In this document: one piece after another, positions 8,208 through 19,522 of the stretch | Layout: every line of letters begins with the position of its first letter | Numbering within the stretch: the first letter of the stretch is position 1 | From: Candidatus Poribacteria bacterium | GTDB lineage: Bacteria; Poribacteria; WGA-4E; PCPOR2b | Direction of reading: 5' to 3' | DNA length: 41,379 bases | NCBI GenBank assembly: GCA_021295755.1 | Contig: JAGWBT010000010.1 | Coordinates: 1-41,379, forward strand | Made by a program: the position numbers and the translations under genes | The notes under the pieces: generated by a model | The model's input: only the letters and a program-made list of their open reading frames with translations | Database searches by the model: none | Told to the model about the DNA's origin: nothing

Positions 8208-9230
8208 ATGAGCAGCTTAATTGTTGTCCATCCCCGTTTTGACGGCGTTTGGCCCTTTGCAGCAGATCACTTCCACACATTGTGGCAGGCACAAGGAGAT
8301 GTCGAATTCATACGCCTCGAACCCAGCGAGGAGCGAAACCTCGGCGAGATTGTCTCAAACCCCGCTGAAATCAAACGGCTTGCATCTCTCAGCGTACCCG
8401 TGACGTTGGAGTGTCTGCAGCGTCTTACGGGGCTAGAGGAGGCGACCTTCCAAGGTAGCTACGGTAGTAGCGTATCAGAGGGACCGATTCAGGAACATAT
8501 CCAGCAGGCAGGAATCACGCTTTATAATCATCCGACCGAGGGATTTTGGGGCCAAACTGTGTCGGAATACGCTCTTGCGTTGACGCTGTGCGGATTGCGT
8601 CGTATCCCACAACTACATCGTGCGATTCTTAGCAGCTTAGTGCCTTGGGATTACGAAGCACCCAACGGCATGGGTACTCCCGGGGGGCGTGGACACCAAT
8701 TTGGCGATGACCCGAACTTTACCAGCGGCACAATTGCAGGAAAACGGGTGCGTATCGTCGGTGCTGGAAACATTAGCAGTCGCTATGCCAGTTTTGTTCA
8801 CATGCTGGGTGCGGATGTAGCGGTTTGGGATCCGTATGCCAGTGAACCCTGTTTTCATCGCGCAGGTTCTCGGAAGGAATGGCACCTTTCTGAACTAGTT
8901 AAAGACGCTGAAATCTTCGCGCCGATGGTGCCTCTGTTAGAATCAACGCGGGGCATCGTTACTGCAGAACATATCAACGCGCTACCGAAAGGCTGTTTAG
9001 TAGTTCTGGCAACGCGTGCAGGGATTTGCGATATGGAGGCAGTACGGAAGCGGGTTCTTGCTGACGAATTAAGCCTTGCTGCCGATGTTTGGGATGTCGA
9101 ACCGCTTCCGTTAGACGATCCGCTTCTGGGGCGACATAACGTCGTCCACACACCCCATAACGCCGGACGGACCATTGACGCCAACCAAGCATGGGCGGAG
9201 AAATTAGTGGTGCAATTTAAGCCACAGTAG
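8208..9230 (+). CDS. D-isomer-specific 2-hydroxyacid dehydrogenase
   Basis: A 340-residue NAD(P)-dependent dehydrogenase that should reduce a 2-keto acid or oxidise a D-2-hydroxy acid. The catalytic triad is visible as R270 (LATRAG), E298 (DVEPLP) and H317 (HTPHNAG). The dinucleotide loop reads GAGNIS (185-190), so the third Gly of GxGxxG is Ser, as in some members. The segment before the Rossmann fold carries an unusual glycine-rich stretch (GMGTPGGRGHQFGDD). GAAAGGAG lies just upstream of the ATG. The HAD gene follows after 22 bases, suggesting one transcript. Confidence 0.9.
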   Translation: MSSLIVVHPRFDGVWPFAADHFHTLWQAQGDVEFIRLEPSEERNLGEIVSNPAEIKRLASLSVPVTLECLQRLTGLEEATFQGSYGSSVSEGPIQEHIQQAGITLYNHPTEGFWGQTVSEYALALTLCGLRRIPQLHRAILSSLVPWDYEAPNGMGTPGGRGHQFGDDPNFTSGTIAGKRVRIVGAGNISSRYASFVHMLGADVAVWDPYASEPCFHRAGSRKEWHLSELVKDAEIFAPMVPLLESTRGIVTAEHINALPKGCLVVLATRAGICDMEAVRKRVLADELSLAADVWDVEPLPLDDPLLGRHNVVHTPHNAGRTIDANQAWAEKLVVQFKPQ

Positions 9231-9252
9231 CCCAATTCACGAACAACACTGT

Positions 9253-10092
9253 ATGCCAAAATACCCAATCGATAAACTTATCACCGATTTTGATGAAACG
9301 ATATCGGAACGAGATACTATCAGCACCCTTGTGCATACAGCGGCTGACAACCGTGCGCATGAGAAAGAGGAGTTTCTCGCAGCTTGGCAGGAGATGGTAC
9401 AATGGTTTTTGACACGGTATCACCGAGTATGCGATGCGTGGCAGGACCATCGGCATTCACTTGTTGATTATCTAAAATCCTTTGAGGAACTGGAAACAGT
9501 CTCTATACAACGAGTGATAGCGAAAGGGTTTCTGCAAGGACTTACAAGCCAGGGATTAAGAGCGGTTGGACGGAACGTCGTCAAGAAACCGGGGGCTAAT
9601 CGGGTGTTGTCCGTTATGCGAGCGGATGGCGTTGCGGTTGAGATTTTATCAGCCAATTGGTCGGAGGCTTTGATCCAAGGAGCAACGGAGGGGCTATGCG
9701 ATCGAATAATCACCAACAGTTTGCAGTATGATGCGGCAGGACGCTCGACCGGGCATATTCACCTGCATATCGTTTCGGCACAGGATAAATTGAGAAAGTT
9801 CAGGGCCCGAAAAAAAAATCCCCCGCGCCCCGATGAAACCGGGGACGGGGGAATCGCTCGGACACTGTATATTGGGGATTCAATCTCAGACTTTCTGGCT
9901 ATCCTTGACGCGGATTTAGGCGTTCTGATTGGGCAGGACCCCACGGCGATGCAAACGATTGAACGGTTTCGCCTCCCAATCCAACGTCTCCAAGAGGGAA
10001 CGCAGTTTGATTCCTCACAGCGTTATCGAGGAACCATCCTGCTCGTCGACTCATGGAAGGTATTGGAGGCCTTTCTCTCAACCACCGAGTAG
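9253..10092 (+). CDS. HAD-superfamily phosphatase (phosphoserine phosphatase/MtnX-like)
   Basis: A 279-residue haloacid-dehalogenase-fold phosphatase. The nucleophile motif is D12-F-D14-E-T (TDFDETISERDT), motif II is in EILSANWSE, the motif III lysine is probably in SAQDKLRKF, and motif IV is YIGDSISDF with its metal-binding aspartates. The layout resembles the phosphoserine phosphatase/MtnX branch. Between motifs III and IV there is an extra basic and proline-rich loop (ARKKNPPRPDETGDGG) whose DNA forms a strong hairpin next to nine A residues. That hairpin reads as a terminator on the other strand. The gene lies 22 bases after the 2-hydroxyacid dehydrogenase and converges on rpoC. The substrate is unknown. 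Confidence 0.82.
   Translation: MPKYPIDKLITDFDETISERDTISTLVHTAADNRAHEKEEFLAAWQEMVQWFLTRYHRVCDAWQDHRHSLVDYLKSFEELETVSIQRVIAKGFLQGLTSQGLRAVGRNVVKKPGANRVLSVMRADGVAVEILSANWSEALIQGATEGLCDRIITNSLQYDAAGRSTGHIHLHIVSAQDKLRKFRARKKNPPRPDETGDGGIARTLYIGDSISDFLAILDADLGVLIGQDPTAMQTIERFRLPIQRLQEGTQFDSSQRYRGTILLVDSWKVLEAFLSTTE
9810..9852 (-). terminator. Strong intrinsic terminator, antisense inside the HAD gene
   Basis: On the minus strand a GC-rich stem of about 12 bp (9819-9832 paired with 9840-9852, one small internal loop, 7-base loop) is followed directly by nine T residues (9818-9810). This is a textbook Rho-independent terminator. It lies about 330 bases downstream of the rpoC stop codon and would end rpoBC read-through while sitting within a coding sequence. 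Confidence 0.7.
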
Positions 10093-10113
10093 GTATTTAC
10101 GTGCGTTGCAAGA

Positions 10114-10144
10114 GGAAGACGAAACATTTAGCGTTTCATCTTCC
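10114..10144. terminator. Hairpin between the convergent HAD and rpoC genes
   Basis: GGAAGACGAAAC (10114-10125) pairs with GTTTCATCTTCC (10133-10144) over 12 bp with one mismatch and a 7-base loop. It lies between two convergent stop codons. There is no strong T run on either side, so it may be a weak bidirectional terminator or an RNA 3'-end stabiliser. Confidence 0.5.
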
Positions 10145-10185
10145 ATGCAAAAACGAACTACGCAAAGCCGTAACGCCGTTCAAGT

Positions 10186-13100
10186 TTAATCTGCTGCTGG
10201 TTCATCAACCTGAGGCGATAGAGGATCAGTAAACTCAGGTTGCTCTGAATCCCCATCGGATTCGAGTTGTGCTTCCCCTGTGGGGAAGGCGCGAATCTTC
10301 CGGAACTTAGACACTCCTGTTCCTGCAGGGATAAGATGTCCCATAATGACATTTTCCTTCAGACCAACAAGTCGATCTCGTTTGCCGATAACCGAAGCCC
10401 TCGTTAGCACATTGGTCGTCTGCTGGAACGAAGCGGCGGAGATGAAGCTTTCCGTGGACAGGGACGCCTTCGTGATTCCTTGTAAAATCGATTCAGCCGT
10501 TGCAGGCTGTCCGCCGCTTTCAATAACGCGGCGATTCGCTCGATTGAAGGTCGTACGTTCTACTTCCTCTTCTTCGAGAAATTCTGTATCGCCCGGATTC
10601 TCGATTTTTACCTTACTTAGCATCTGTCGCACGATGACTTCGATGTGCTTGTCGTTGATACGCTCGCCTTGTGTTCTGTACACATCTTGAACTTCATTGA
10701 CCAAATAATTCTGGACCGCCTCTTCCCCTTTCACTTCAAGGATATCGTGCGGGTTGATTGGTCCATCTGTCAATCGTTCTCCGGCAGCAACTCTATCATT
10801 ATCCTGCACAATTAGGTGTTTGCCCTGTGGAATGCGATGGCTTTCTTGAAAGTCTCCGTCTACCACACGCAGAATGCGTACACCGCGGCTAGCACTTTCC
10901 AACTCGACCTGTCCTTCAATCTTGGAGATGACAGCGGTGTCCTTTGGTCGTCGCGCCTCAAAGAGCTCTGTGACCCGTGGCAACCCTGTCACAATGTCTC
11001 GACTCTGCCCTTTTTCGCGCGGCAGCCGTGCCAAGACAGCTCCTTGTTCCACCTGCTCTTTAGCTGGTTCCAAGACAGTTTCATTTTCTTCCAGTTCTTT
11101 AACGGGAACCGAAAGGTATGCCCCTGTCGGCATCTGATAGCTAACTAGGACTTCTCCGGCATCATCATGAATCTCAATCTGTGGCTGATCCTCGCCTCTG
11201 TGTTCGATAATGACCCACTCCGCTGAACCAGAGGTTCTTTCCTCACGCGCTGTTTTGCCTTTATCAATGTTCTTGAACACAACGTGTCCGGCATATTCTG
11301 TCAGAATCGGCACTTGATACGGATCCCACTCAAGCAGCAACGTTGCTTGTTCACCATTCTGGGAATTACCTTTAGTCACTTTTTGCCCATCATTGACGTA
11401 TAATCGCGCGCCAACATCAGCGGTATGCCGCTCCACCGTATATCCATTGTCATCAATAATCCGGATTTGAGCATTGCGTGAAAGGACAACCCTTTCCGTT
11501 TCTGTATCGGGCTGTTGATCTTCTGATGCCAAATTGGCTTCAACAGGGCGTTCAATAAATCTGACATTGTAATATTGAACTGTCCCATCATGCCGAGCTT
11601 CGACCCTCGATTGGGACCCACCACCACTGACGGTGCCACCTGTGTGGAACGTCCGCATTGTCAACTGCGTCCCCGGCTCCCCAATCGATTGCGCTGCGAT
11701 GATGCCAATCGCCTCACCAACATCTACTATATGATTGCTTGTTAAATCAGTGCCGTAACACTTTGCACAAACACCGTACCGGGCTTCGCATGTCAACACA
11801 GACCGAACACGGACTTCAGGAATACCAACTGCCTCGATTTGCTTTGCTGCTTGTTGGGTAATCAACTCATCCTTTGGCACCAGCACTTCACCTGTGCTCA
11901 AGTCAATGATGTCATCTGCGGCTGTCCGTCCGAAGATCCGTTCTGCAAACGGACTTTCCTCTTCTTCGCCTGTCGTCTTGGTAATACCTCCGAGTGTTCC
12001 GCAGTCATCGGTTGTTATCATGACATCTTGTGCAACATCAACTAACTTCCGCGTCAGGTAACCACTACTCGCAGTCTTAATAGCAGTGTCAGCAAGTCCC
12101 TTCCGCGCACCGTGCGTCGAGATGAAGTATTCAAGCACTGATAATCCTTCGTGGAAGCAAGATTCAATCGGCTGCTCAATAATCTCTCCAGAGGGCTTTG
12201 CCATCAATCCACGCAAACCCGCCAGTTGGCGAATTGAATCGCGCTTGCTTCGAGAAATCGCACCTGAATCCACCATGATATGAACGGGATTGAATCCTTC
12301 AACCTCATCATCACGTCCCTGTTCCAGTCCATCAAACAAGGCAGTTTCGATTTCTTCAATCAACCGATGCCAGACATCAATCACCTTGTTGTATCGTTCA
12401 CCCTCACTCATGCCCATGTCGCCTCTCTGGTAATCGGCTTCAATCTGCTCTACCTGCTTTCGCGCTTCTCTTATCAGCTCCTCCTTCTCGTGTGGGATGA
12501 TCATGTCCTGCATGGCAATAGAAATCCCACCTAGCGTTGCATAATGAAAGCCAAGCCGCTTCAAGTCATCTATAAACGCGACAGTTTGGCGATTACCCAA
12601 TTCCTCAAAGGCACGAGAGACTAAGTCTGAAAGATCGCGGGAACCCATTTCTTGGTTGACAAATGGCAGCGTTTGTTGTGTCTTGGGATCGGTGAAGAGT
12701 AGTGTATCAGGGATAGCCTGATTAAAGATCACCCGTCCTACTGTTGTTACAATTGGCTGCTCTGCTCCCTCAAAGTAAAGCTTTACGGGATCATGCAATC
12801 CGAGTGCACCGCAATCGTGTGCAAGAATAATCTCTTCCGTATCCTGATAGGTTCGGGGAGTTGGTACTTTGCACACTTTCTCCCATTCCTCTTCAGGAAC
12901 ACCCTTCGTAAGGAAGCTAACCCCCATTGCGACATCTCGGTTCGGCACTGCAATAGCGCCGCCGTGTGCAGGCTTGAGCAGGTTTCGCGTAGCCATCATC
13001 AGTAGCTTCGCTTCAACCTGTGCCTCAACGCTTAATGGCACATGCACTGCCATCTGGTCGCCATCAAAATCGGCATTGAATGCCTCACACACCAGTGGAT

Positions 13101-14511
13101 TGATGCGAATGGCTTTTCCCTCGACAAGTACAGGTTGGAACGCTTGAATTCCGAGTCGGTGGAGTGTTGGCGCGCGGTTCAGGAGCACTGGATGCTCATC
13201 AATTACCTCTTCCAACACCTCCCATACCTCCTCCGAAACCTGCTCCGCCATATTTTTCGCCCGTTTGATGGTATGGGCATAGCCCTTCGCTTGCAACTTA
13301 TGAATGATGAACGGTTTAAACAGCTCCAATGCCATCTTCTTCGGCAAACCACACTGGTGCAACTGGAGCTCCGGTCCCACCACGATGACGGTTCGTCCCG
13401 AATAGTCTACACGTTTGCCGAGCAGGTTTTGACGAAAACGCCCCGGCTTCCCCTTGAGCATATCGGAGAGAGATTTGAGAGGACGATTGCCCGGACCACG
13501 TACCATGCGACCATGGCGACCATTGTCCAGCAGTGCATCTACCGCTTCTTGGAGCATTCGTTTCTCATTGCGGATAATTACTTCCGGTGCCCGGAGTTCC
13601 ATCAGACGTTTCAGACGGTTGTTCCGATTAATCACGCGCCGATACAGATCGTTCAAATCGCTAGTAGCAAACCGTCCGCCGTCGAGAGCAACCAACGGTC
13701 TCAGGTCTGGCGGAATTACCGGAATCACCGTAAGAATCATCCAATGCGGTAGATTCCCGGACTTTTTGAAGCCCATGACCAATTTGAGTCGCTTGGACAG
13801 CTTTCGAGATTTTTGCTTACTTGCGGTCGCTTCAAGTTCTGAACGCAGGGTTTCGATTTCCTGATCTAGATCAATCTGTTCCAGCAATTCTCGAATGGCA
13901 TCCGCCCCCATACCTGCACGGAAACTATTGGGAAACTTATCTTGGTATTCCGTGTACTCTTCCTCTGTCAAGAGCTGTTTTACTTCTAAGCCACATTCTG
14001 GGTCATTAATCTCTAATACAATGAACGACTCAAAATAGATGACACGCTCAATCTCACGGAATGGGAGGTCTAAAAACAACCCTATCCGGGAAGGCAGCCC
14101 TTTAAAAAACCAGATGTGTGATACGGGTGCCGCTAATTCGATATATCCCATCCGTTCGCGGCGTACCTTCTGTTGGGTAACTTCAACACCACATCGGTCG
14201 CATATTACTCCTTTATGCTTAATCCGCTTGTACTTACCGCAGCCACATTCCCAATCTTTTTGGGGCCCAAAAATTGCCTCACAGAACAGACCATCTCGTT
14301 CGGGACGAAATGTACGATAGTTAATCGTTTCAGGTTTTCGTACTTCGCCACATGCACAGTTATTTGTTGCACAGCCACTGGTACGCTGGTGGCACGCTGT
14401 ATGTTTTGACCATTCCTTAATGTGTTCTGGCGAAGCAATCCGGATTGAAATTGCATCAAAATTGTTTAGACTTCCCGACTGTGTTGTGTGTTCTTGGATG
14501 TGATTTGACAT
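10186..14511 (-). CDS. rpoC: DNA-directed RNA polymerase subunit beta'
   Basis: The 1441-residue beta' subunit, which carries the catalytic magnesium loop [12 protein letters not shown]. Both zinc sites are visible: the N-terminal one around ECGCGKYK...CDRCG and the second as CGT...[11 protein letters not shown]. The trigger-loop and bridge-helix region is intact ([20 protein letters not shown]). An unusual insertion rich in cysteine (C40, C47, C52, C54) lies between IKEWS and [13 protein letters not shown]. An acidic C-terminal tail follows the last conserved segment. AGGGAGA lies 7 bases before the ATG. It follows rpoB after a 278-base gap in which I see no clear promoter, so it is probably co-transcribed from the rpoB promoter. 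Confidence 0.98.
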   Translation of the reverse strand: MSNHIQEHTTQSGSLNNFDAISIRIASPEHIKEWSKHTACHQRTSGCATNNCACGEVRKPETINYRTFRPERDGLFCEAIFGPQKDWECGCGKYKRIKHKGVICDRCGVEVTQQKVRRERMGYIELAAPVSHIWFFKGLPSRIGLFLDLPFREIERVIYFESFIVLEINDPECGLEVKQLLTEEEYTEYQDKFPNSFRAGMGADAIRELLEQIDLDQEIETLRSELEATASKQKSRKLSKRLKLVMGFKKSGNLPHWMILTVIPVIPPDLRPLVALDGGRFATSDLNDLYRRVINRNNRLKRLMELRAPEVIIRNEKRMLQEAVDALLDNGRHGRMVRGPGNRPLKSLSDMLKGKPGRFRQNLLGKRVDYSGRTVIVVGPELQLHQCGLPKKMALELFKPFIIHKLQAKGYAHTIKRAKNMAEQVSEEVWEVLEEVIDEHPVLLNRAPTLHRLGIQAFQPVLVEGKAIRINPLVCEAFNADFDGDQMAVHVPLSVEAQVEAKLLMMATRNLLKPAHGGAIAVPNRDVAMGVSFLTKGVPEEEWEKVCKVPTPRTYQDTEEIILAHDCGALGLHDPVKLYFEGAEQPIVTTVGRVIFNQAIPDTLLFTDPKTQQTLPFVNQEMGSRDLSDLVSRAFEELGNRQTVAFIDDLKRLGFHYATLGGISIAMQDMIIPHEKEELIREARKQVEQIEADYQRGDMGMSEGERYNKVIDVWHRLIEEIETALFDGLEQGRDDEVEGFNPVHIMVDSGAISRSKRDSIRQLAGLRGLMAKPSGEIIEQPIESCFHEGLSVLEYFISTHGARKGLADTAIKTASSGYLTRKLVDVAQDVMITTDDCGTLGGITKTTGEEEESPFAERIFGRTAADDIIDLSTGEVLVPKDELITQQAAKQIEAVGIPEVRVRSVLTCEARYGVCAKCYGTDLTSNHIVDVGEAIGIIAAQSIGEPGTQLTMRTFHTGGTVSGGGSQSRVEARHDGTVQYYNVRFIERPVEANLASEDQQPDTETERVVLSRNAQIRIIDDNGYTVERHTADVGARLYVNDGQKVTKGNSQNGEQATLLLEWDPYQVPILTEYAGHVVFKNIDKGKTAREERTSGSAEWVIIEHRGEDQPQIEIHDDAGEVLVSYQMPTGAYLSVPVKELEENETVLEPAKEQVEQGAVLARLPREKGQSRDIVTGLPRVTELFEARRPKDTAVISKIEGQVELESASRGVRILRVVDGDFQESHRIPQGKHLIVQDNDRVAAGERLTDGPINPHDILEVKGEEAVQNYLVNEVQDVYRTQGERINDKHIEVIVRQMLSKVKIENPGDTEFLEEEEVERTTFNRANRRVIESGGQPATAESILQGITKASLSTESFISAASFQQTTNVLTRASVIGKRDRLVGLKENVIMGHLIPAGTGVSKFRKIRAFPTGEAQLESDGDSEQPEFTDPLSPQVDEPAAD

Positions 14512-14789
14512 GGCTGTTCTCCCTTAGTATTAACCAATCAGCAATTGAAAATTAAGTATTGATTCGGTAGTGTGGTCTTTTCGTTTTGGTGTGAGCAGCT
14601 GTAAGCCCCATTTACCAAGATTCACCAAGCAAATTTCGAATCCATGACGTTGAAAAGCTCTCGATCTGATCAGGGCAACATCGGGCTATCGGCGCAACGA
14701 AATCAGATTAAGATTCACGTTATCTCTTAGGCATGGGGCAATTTTTTTGTAGGTTGGATATACCTTACGCAAGGCCCTGATTGGTTGAA

Positions 14790-17700
14790 TCAGATCTCAT
14801 GTTCCGACTCCCAATCCTCAGGGGCTAGGTCAAAAGTATCTAGGTCGTCAGATGTCTGTTCTAGGTCTACATCCAAACAAAGACTTTGTAATTCCTTCAC
14901 AAGGACGTTGAACGATTCTGGAGTGCCCGGCGCAGGAGCATTCTCTCCTTTGACAATAGCTTCGTAAATTTTGCTCCTTCCAACGACATCATCGGACTTA
15001 ATTGTGAGTAATTCTTGCAAGGTATATGCAGCACCGTATGCTTCGAGAGCCCATACTTCCATTTCACCGAGGCGTTGACCACCTTGCTGCGCTTTACCAC
15101 CAAGTGGTTGTTGAGTCACCAATGAATAGGGACCCGTGCTGCGAGCGTGAATTTTATCATCCACCAAGTGATTGAGTTTGAGAATGTAAGTATATCCGAC
15201 GGTAACTTCTTGGGCGAAGGGTTCCCCGGAGCGCCCATCGTACAACTTGGCTTTTCCGTGTTCTGGCAAGCCAGCTTCTTTTAAGAGTTTACGGATCTCC
15301 GGATCCTCTGCACCATCGAATACCGGTGTAGCAATGTATAAGCCAAGCTCCCTAGCTGCCCTACCCAAATGTGTCTCTAGAATCTGTCCCGCATTCATAC
15401 GGCCGGGAACTCCCAATGGATTCATGATGATTTGGATTGGCGTCCCGTCTTCCAGATAGGGCATATCCTCTTGTGGGAGAATCTTTGAAACAACCCCTTT
15501 GTTGCCGTGTCTGCCGGACATTTTGTCGCCGACAGAGATCTTTCGACGGGTCGCCACGTAAACTTTCACCAGTTTGAGAACACCTGGCTTCAACTCATCT
15601 CCCTTGCGAATCTTCTCAATCTGCGCATCCCTTTCTTCCTCCAGATCTCTAAGACGTCCTTGCGCCAACTGTTGAATCCGTTCGATGAGCTCCATTGCAG
15701 TCTTATTCGCAACATGGAAGTCCTCCAACGGAATCCCCGCATCAAGCAGCTTTTCCGTGACAATCCTTCCTTTCTTAGCAATGAGGTTTGTGCCATCAGA
15801 AACACTGCTAGCAAGTTTTTTCCCGAGCAGCGCGTTACGAATTTCGGCGTCCTTGCGTTGGTTAATCAATCCACGTTTCGCTTCCCATTCCTTCTCCACT
15901 TCTTTTTCTTTGGCGAGCTCCCGCAGTCTCGTTTGACGGTCGGGTTCTCGTTCTTTCCGAGAGAAGACCTTAACATCAACCACGACCCCTTCTGTGCCGG
16001 GTTTGACATATTTAGAAGCGTCCCGTACCTCGCCAACCTTCTCACCAAAGATGGCGCGCAGCAGTTTTTCTTCGGGTCCGAGGTCGCTTTCGCCCTTCGG
16101 TGTTACCTTGCCGACCAGAATACTCCCGGGACGGACAACCGAGCCGATGCGAATAATTCCCTCTTCATCCAATTGTGCCAAAGCTTCCTCAGAGACGTTT
16201 GGAATGTCCCGCGTAATTTCCTCACGTCCCATCTTTGTATCACGCGCTTCTACTTCAAACTCTTCAATATGGATGGAGGTGTAGATATCGTCAGTGATGA
16301 GCGATTCGCTGAGGAGGATGGCATCCTCATAATTATATCCTTCCCAAGACATGAATGCGATTAGGACATTGCTTCCAAGGGCAAGTTCTCCATTTTCGGT
16401 GGAGGTTCCATCGGCGATCACTTGACTCGCTTTTATCTCTTCCCCGACATCTACACATGGACGTTGGTGGAGACTGGTGCCACTGTTCGATCGCTTGAAG
16501 GTCGTCAAGCGGTATACATCGTAGCCCATTTCGCTGAACGACTGTTCTCCGCCAGCAATCCTGAAGGCGTCATCAGTGCGAATAATGATTTCAGCGGCGG
16601 ACACGCTTTCCACAACGCCATCCCGTTTTGCTAGCACAACCGCTCCAGAATCACGAGCGGCTTTATGTTCCATGCCCGTTCCAATCAGTGGAGCCTCCGG
16701 GCGGATGAGCGGCACAGCTTGTCGCTGCATGTTACTCCCCATCAAGGCACGGTTCGCATCGTTGTGCTCAAGGAAGGGGATGAGTGCAGCAGAAACACCA
16801 ACGATCTGCTTGGGGGAAACATCGATATAGTCAATTTCTGGCGCTGACTTCCGCGGAAAATCGTCCTTGTGTCGTGTCACCATCATGTCGCCTTCCATTG
16901 TTCCTTTCTCATCAAGGACAGCATGCGCTTGCGCGATGGTGAACGTATCTTCCTTATCCGCAGCCAAGTAATCAATCTGATCGGTTGCTTTGCCTTTCGA
17001 GACCTTGCGATAGGGTGTCTCCATAAAACCGTAGGCGTTTACCCGTGCGTAAGTACTTAAGGAAACAATTAGCCCGACAGATGGACCTTCAGGTGTCTCA
17101 ATTGGACAGACACGGCCGTAGTGAGTTCGATGAACATCTCGCACCTCAAAGGTCGCACGTTCGCGATGTAGTCCACCAGGTCCCAGCGCACTCAAACGGC
17201 GTTTATGGGTTAATTCGTCTAGGGGATTGGCTTGCTGCATAAATTGGGACAGTTGGCTTGAACCGAAGAAGTCTTTAATTGCAGCGGTCAACGGTTTAGG
17301 ATTAATCAGGTCGGCGGGGGTTACATTCTCCAAGTCTTGAACCGTCAATCGCTCTCGCGTTGCGCGAGTCACTCGCAACATTCCCATCCGTACCTGATTC
17401 TGCAACAGCTCACCGACAGCTCGAACTCGACGATTACCGAGGTGATCGATATCATCCATCTCCCCTTCTCCGTTCTGTACCTGTATCAGGTATTGGAGAA
17501 CAGCGGCGATGTCCTCTTTGCGCAGTACTCGAACCTCCTCATTTACTTCTTCATCTCCGTTCCGATACAGGGAGAGATTACCCAATTTTTCATTGAGTTT
17601 GTACCGTCCTACCTCTGCGAGATCGTAACGCACTGGATCGAAAAATAGCTTCTCAAATCGGTTGTGTGCACTCTCAATTGTAGGCGGATCGCCCGGTTGC

Positions 17701-19100
17701 ATCTTACGAAATATCTCAACTACAGCAAGGTCTTGGATAGTACCGCGATGGACTTTGAGAGTATTCCCTGCTTTCTCAATGGTAAAGTTATCTCTGCTGT
17801 TTTTGTTGGATATACGATAGCGTCCCTCTGTCAACACTTGCACAGTCGCGGAGGAGGATAGAGAAGCACCATTATCCTTAAACTGTTGGTGCCATGCATC
17901 CGATACTAGCTCACCATCCGTCAAATCACTTTCGAGGTCCGACGAGACCTCGTCTGACGACACTTCAAAAATTAGCGGCAGATTGTAATCTGATTGGAGA
18001 TCGCGCTTGAGCGTATTCCGCAGGAAACGGATATCTTCTGCATCATCTGCATCTAAAACCTCAACTTTTTTGACTTTTGCCTCACGCAATTCATCAATTT
18101 GTTCTTGCGTCAATTCCGTATTCGCTTCAAGCAAAAGTTCTTCAGTGGCAGGATATCTGATCGGAGCAGCTGTTACCCGATCAATTAGGGACTTGTCGAG
18201 CTTAACCTGTTCTGTCTTAGCATACAGTTTGAGTATGGTTTCATCCGTTTCCCAACCCAGTGCCCGTAGCAGAACGGTTACGAGCATTTTTTTGCGTCGA
18301 TCGAGGCGGACGTAAATCATGTCCTTGATGTCGTACTCAAACTCAATCCACGCACCGCGGTACGGAATAATCCTTGCAGTGTTGAGTATCTGCCCGCTAG
18401 TATGGGTATCTTCCCCAAACGTTGCGCCGGGCGATCGTTGTAACTGGCTGACAATCACCCGTTCAGAGCCATTGATAATGAAAGTGCCGTTTTCCGTCAT
18501 CAAGGGGATTTCACCCATATAGACTTCATTTTCTATTATTTCCTCAGTAGGCAGATTTTCACCGGTGTCCTCATCTTTTTCTCTGAGAACCAATCGGACA
18601 CGAACCTTTACGGGCAAGGCATAACTGAATCCGCGGGATTGGCATTCGTTAATGTCGTATTTAGGGACCCCGAGTGAATAGCTAACAAACCGGAGTTCGT
18701 TAGTTTCGCTGAAGTCGGGAATCGGAAAGATTTCATTCAAAACAGCTTGCAGGCCTTTATCTTCACGCAGACTAACCCGCTCTGTCTTGTGCTCGTGGGA
18801 AACTTCAACGTCACTGATATCTGCTTTAAGCAATTCATCAATTTGCTCTTTTGTCAATTCCGTATTCGTCTCAAGCAAGACATCGCCGGTGGTTGGATGT
18901 TCAACAGGAGTAGCTATTACCCGACCAATTAGAGGACTATTCGGGAGAATTTGTCGTTGAAGAAATTCTTCGTAGGAAGATTTTTGAACCTCAATGAGAT
19001 CCGGGAGATCCAGAATCTCTGGAATTTTTCCGTAAGATAATCGTTCGCGTTTACCATAATATTTGACGGGTTTGTCATATTTTTTAACGGACTGGGGCAT
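14790..19100 (-). CDS. rpoB: DNA-directed RNA polymerase subunit beta
   Basis: The 1436-residue beta subunit, longer than the E. coli protein (1342). Conserved landmarks include [12 protein letters not shown], the rifampicin region with [11 protein letters not shown] and [41 protein letters not shown] and the C-terminal [24 protein letters not shown]. Residues 59-100 and 308-349 are two copies of one roughly 42-residue module inserted at different places in the N-terminal half. At the position equivalent to E. coli D516 there is Gln ([11 protein letters not shown]). The start ATG has AGGTG close upstream. A perfect-consensus promoter lies at 19175-19203. No rplJL or rplKA genes lie upstream, only a decayed transposon. 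Confidence 0.98.
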   Translation of the reverse strand: MPQSVKKYDKPVKYYGKRERLSYGKIPEILDLPDLIEVQKSSYEEFLQRQILPNSPLIGRVIATPVEHPTTGDVLLETNTELTKEQIDELLKADISDVEVSHEHKTERVSLREDKGLQAVLNEIFPIPDFSETNELRFVSYSLGVPKYDINECQSRGFSYALPVKVRVRLVLREKDEDTGENLPTEEIIENEVYMGEIPLMTENGTFIINGSERVIVSQLQRSPGATFGEDTHTSGQILNTARIIPYRGAWIEFEYDIKDMIYVRLDRRKKMLVTVLLRALGWETDETILKLYAKTEQVKLDKSLIDRVTAAPIRYPATEELLLEANTELTQEQIDELREAKVKKVEVLDADDAEDIRFLRNTLKRDLQSDYNLPLIFEVSSDEVSSDLESDLTDGELVSDAWHQQFKDNGASLSSSATVQVLTEGRYRISNKNSRDNFTIEKAGNTLKVHRGTIQDLAVVEIFRKMQPGDPPTIESAHNRFEKLFFDPVRYDLAEVGRYKLNEKLGNLSLYRNGDEEVNEEVRVLRKEDIAAVLQYLIQVQNGEGEMDDIDHLGNRRVRAVGELLQNQVRMGMLRVTRATRERLTVQDLENVTPADLINPKPLTAAIKDFFGSSQLSQFMQQANPLDELTHKRRLSALGPGGLHRERATFEVRDVHRTHYGRVCPIETPEGPSVGLIVSLSTYARVNAYGFMETPYRKVSKGKATDQIDYLAADKEDTFTIAQAHAVLDEKGTMEGDMMVTRHKDDFPRKSAPEIDYIDVSPKQIVGVSAALIPFLEHNDANRALMGSNMQRQAVPLIRPEAPLIGTGMEHKAARDSGAVVLAKRDGVVESVSAAEIIIRTDDAFRIAGGEQSFSEMGYDVYRLTTFKRSNSGTSLHQRPCVDVGEEIKASQVIADGTSTENGELALGSNVLIAFMSWEGYNYEDAILLSESLITDDIYTSIHIEEFEVEARDTKMGREEITRDIPNVSEEALAQLDEEGIIRIGSVVRPGSILVGKVTPKGESDLGPEEKLLRAIFGEKVGEVRDASKYVKPGTEGVVVDVKVFSRKEREPDRQTRLRELAKEKEVEKEWEAKRGLINQRKDAEIRNALLGKKLASSVSDGTNLIAKKGRIVTEKLLDAGIPLEDFHVANKTAMELIERIQQLAQGRLRDLEEERDAQIEKIRKGDELKPGVLKLVKVYVATRRKISVGDKMSGRHGNKGVVSKILPQEDMPYLEDGTPIQIIMNPLGVPGRMNAGQILETHLGRAARELGLYIATPVFDGAEDPEIRKLLKEAGLPEHGKAKLYDGRSGEPFAQEVTVGYTYILKLNHLVDDKIHARSTGPYSLVTQQPLGGKAQQGGQRLGEMEVWALEAYGAAYTLQELLTIKSDDVVGRSKIYEAIVKGENAPAPGTPESFNVLVKELQSLCLDVDLEQTSDDLDTFDLAPEDWESEHEI

Positions 19101-19522
19101 GCTTTCACCTGACCTTGAAATTAGGGGATAAGGGCATTTCTGAATTTTGTTGTCTGAAGCGGGCGTAACGCAGTATTATATAACAACTATTATTCCGTGT
19201 CAAGTGAATTTTTGGGGCGTATACTATTTTTTATTAAAAATTTTCTTTGACTTCAGAAAAAATGGCTGCTACGATAATAATGAGCTTTTCATGAGTCCGT
19301 CCCTCATTTTACGGTAGGTAGTGCTGTTTCGCCGATAGCCGCTTGCTAGGCTCTGTTGACATTTATGTGAGGTCGCGCGAATGTGAGGCACAACGCACAA
19401 TTGGGTTGGAACACCCAACCCCTACGGCGTAAACTGTGTCTACATGGCATAAAGTAAGCTTCAAAGCCAACCAGAGATATCGTAGGCGTGAGATTCCCTC
19501 GTCCGTTCCCCACTTCGTACTC
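19101..19522. other. rpoB leader and upstream region, transposon debris
   Basis: The stretch holds the rpoB 5' leader (about 67 bases), its promoter, an AT-rich tract just upstream of the promoter that could be an UP element, and then sequence that looks like the right end of an IS200/IS605-type element, including a perfect hairpin at 19403-19421. No intact gene is seen. Confidence 0.5.
19175..19203 (-). promoter_or_regulatory. Perfect sigma-70-type promoter for rpoBC
   Basis: On the minus strand TTGACA (19198-19203), a 17-bp spacer and TATAAT (19175-19180) match the consensus at every core base. An A/T-rich run lies upstream (about 19225-19260). The start of transcription would be near 19168. 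Confidence 0.85.

Noticed and set aside
13042-13752. A 236-residue + strand frame inside rpoC
   Set aside because: It is antisense to a highly conserved part of beta' and its sequence follows from that coding strand.
14512-14789. Possible separate promoter or extra gene between rpoB and rpoC
   Set aside because: The 278-base gap is long, but I found no good -35/-10 pair, hairpin terminator or coding frame in it.
15507-16364. A 285-residue + strand frame inside rpoB
   Set aside because: It is antisense to the conserved C-terminal part of beta with no start signals.
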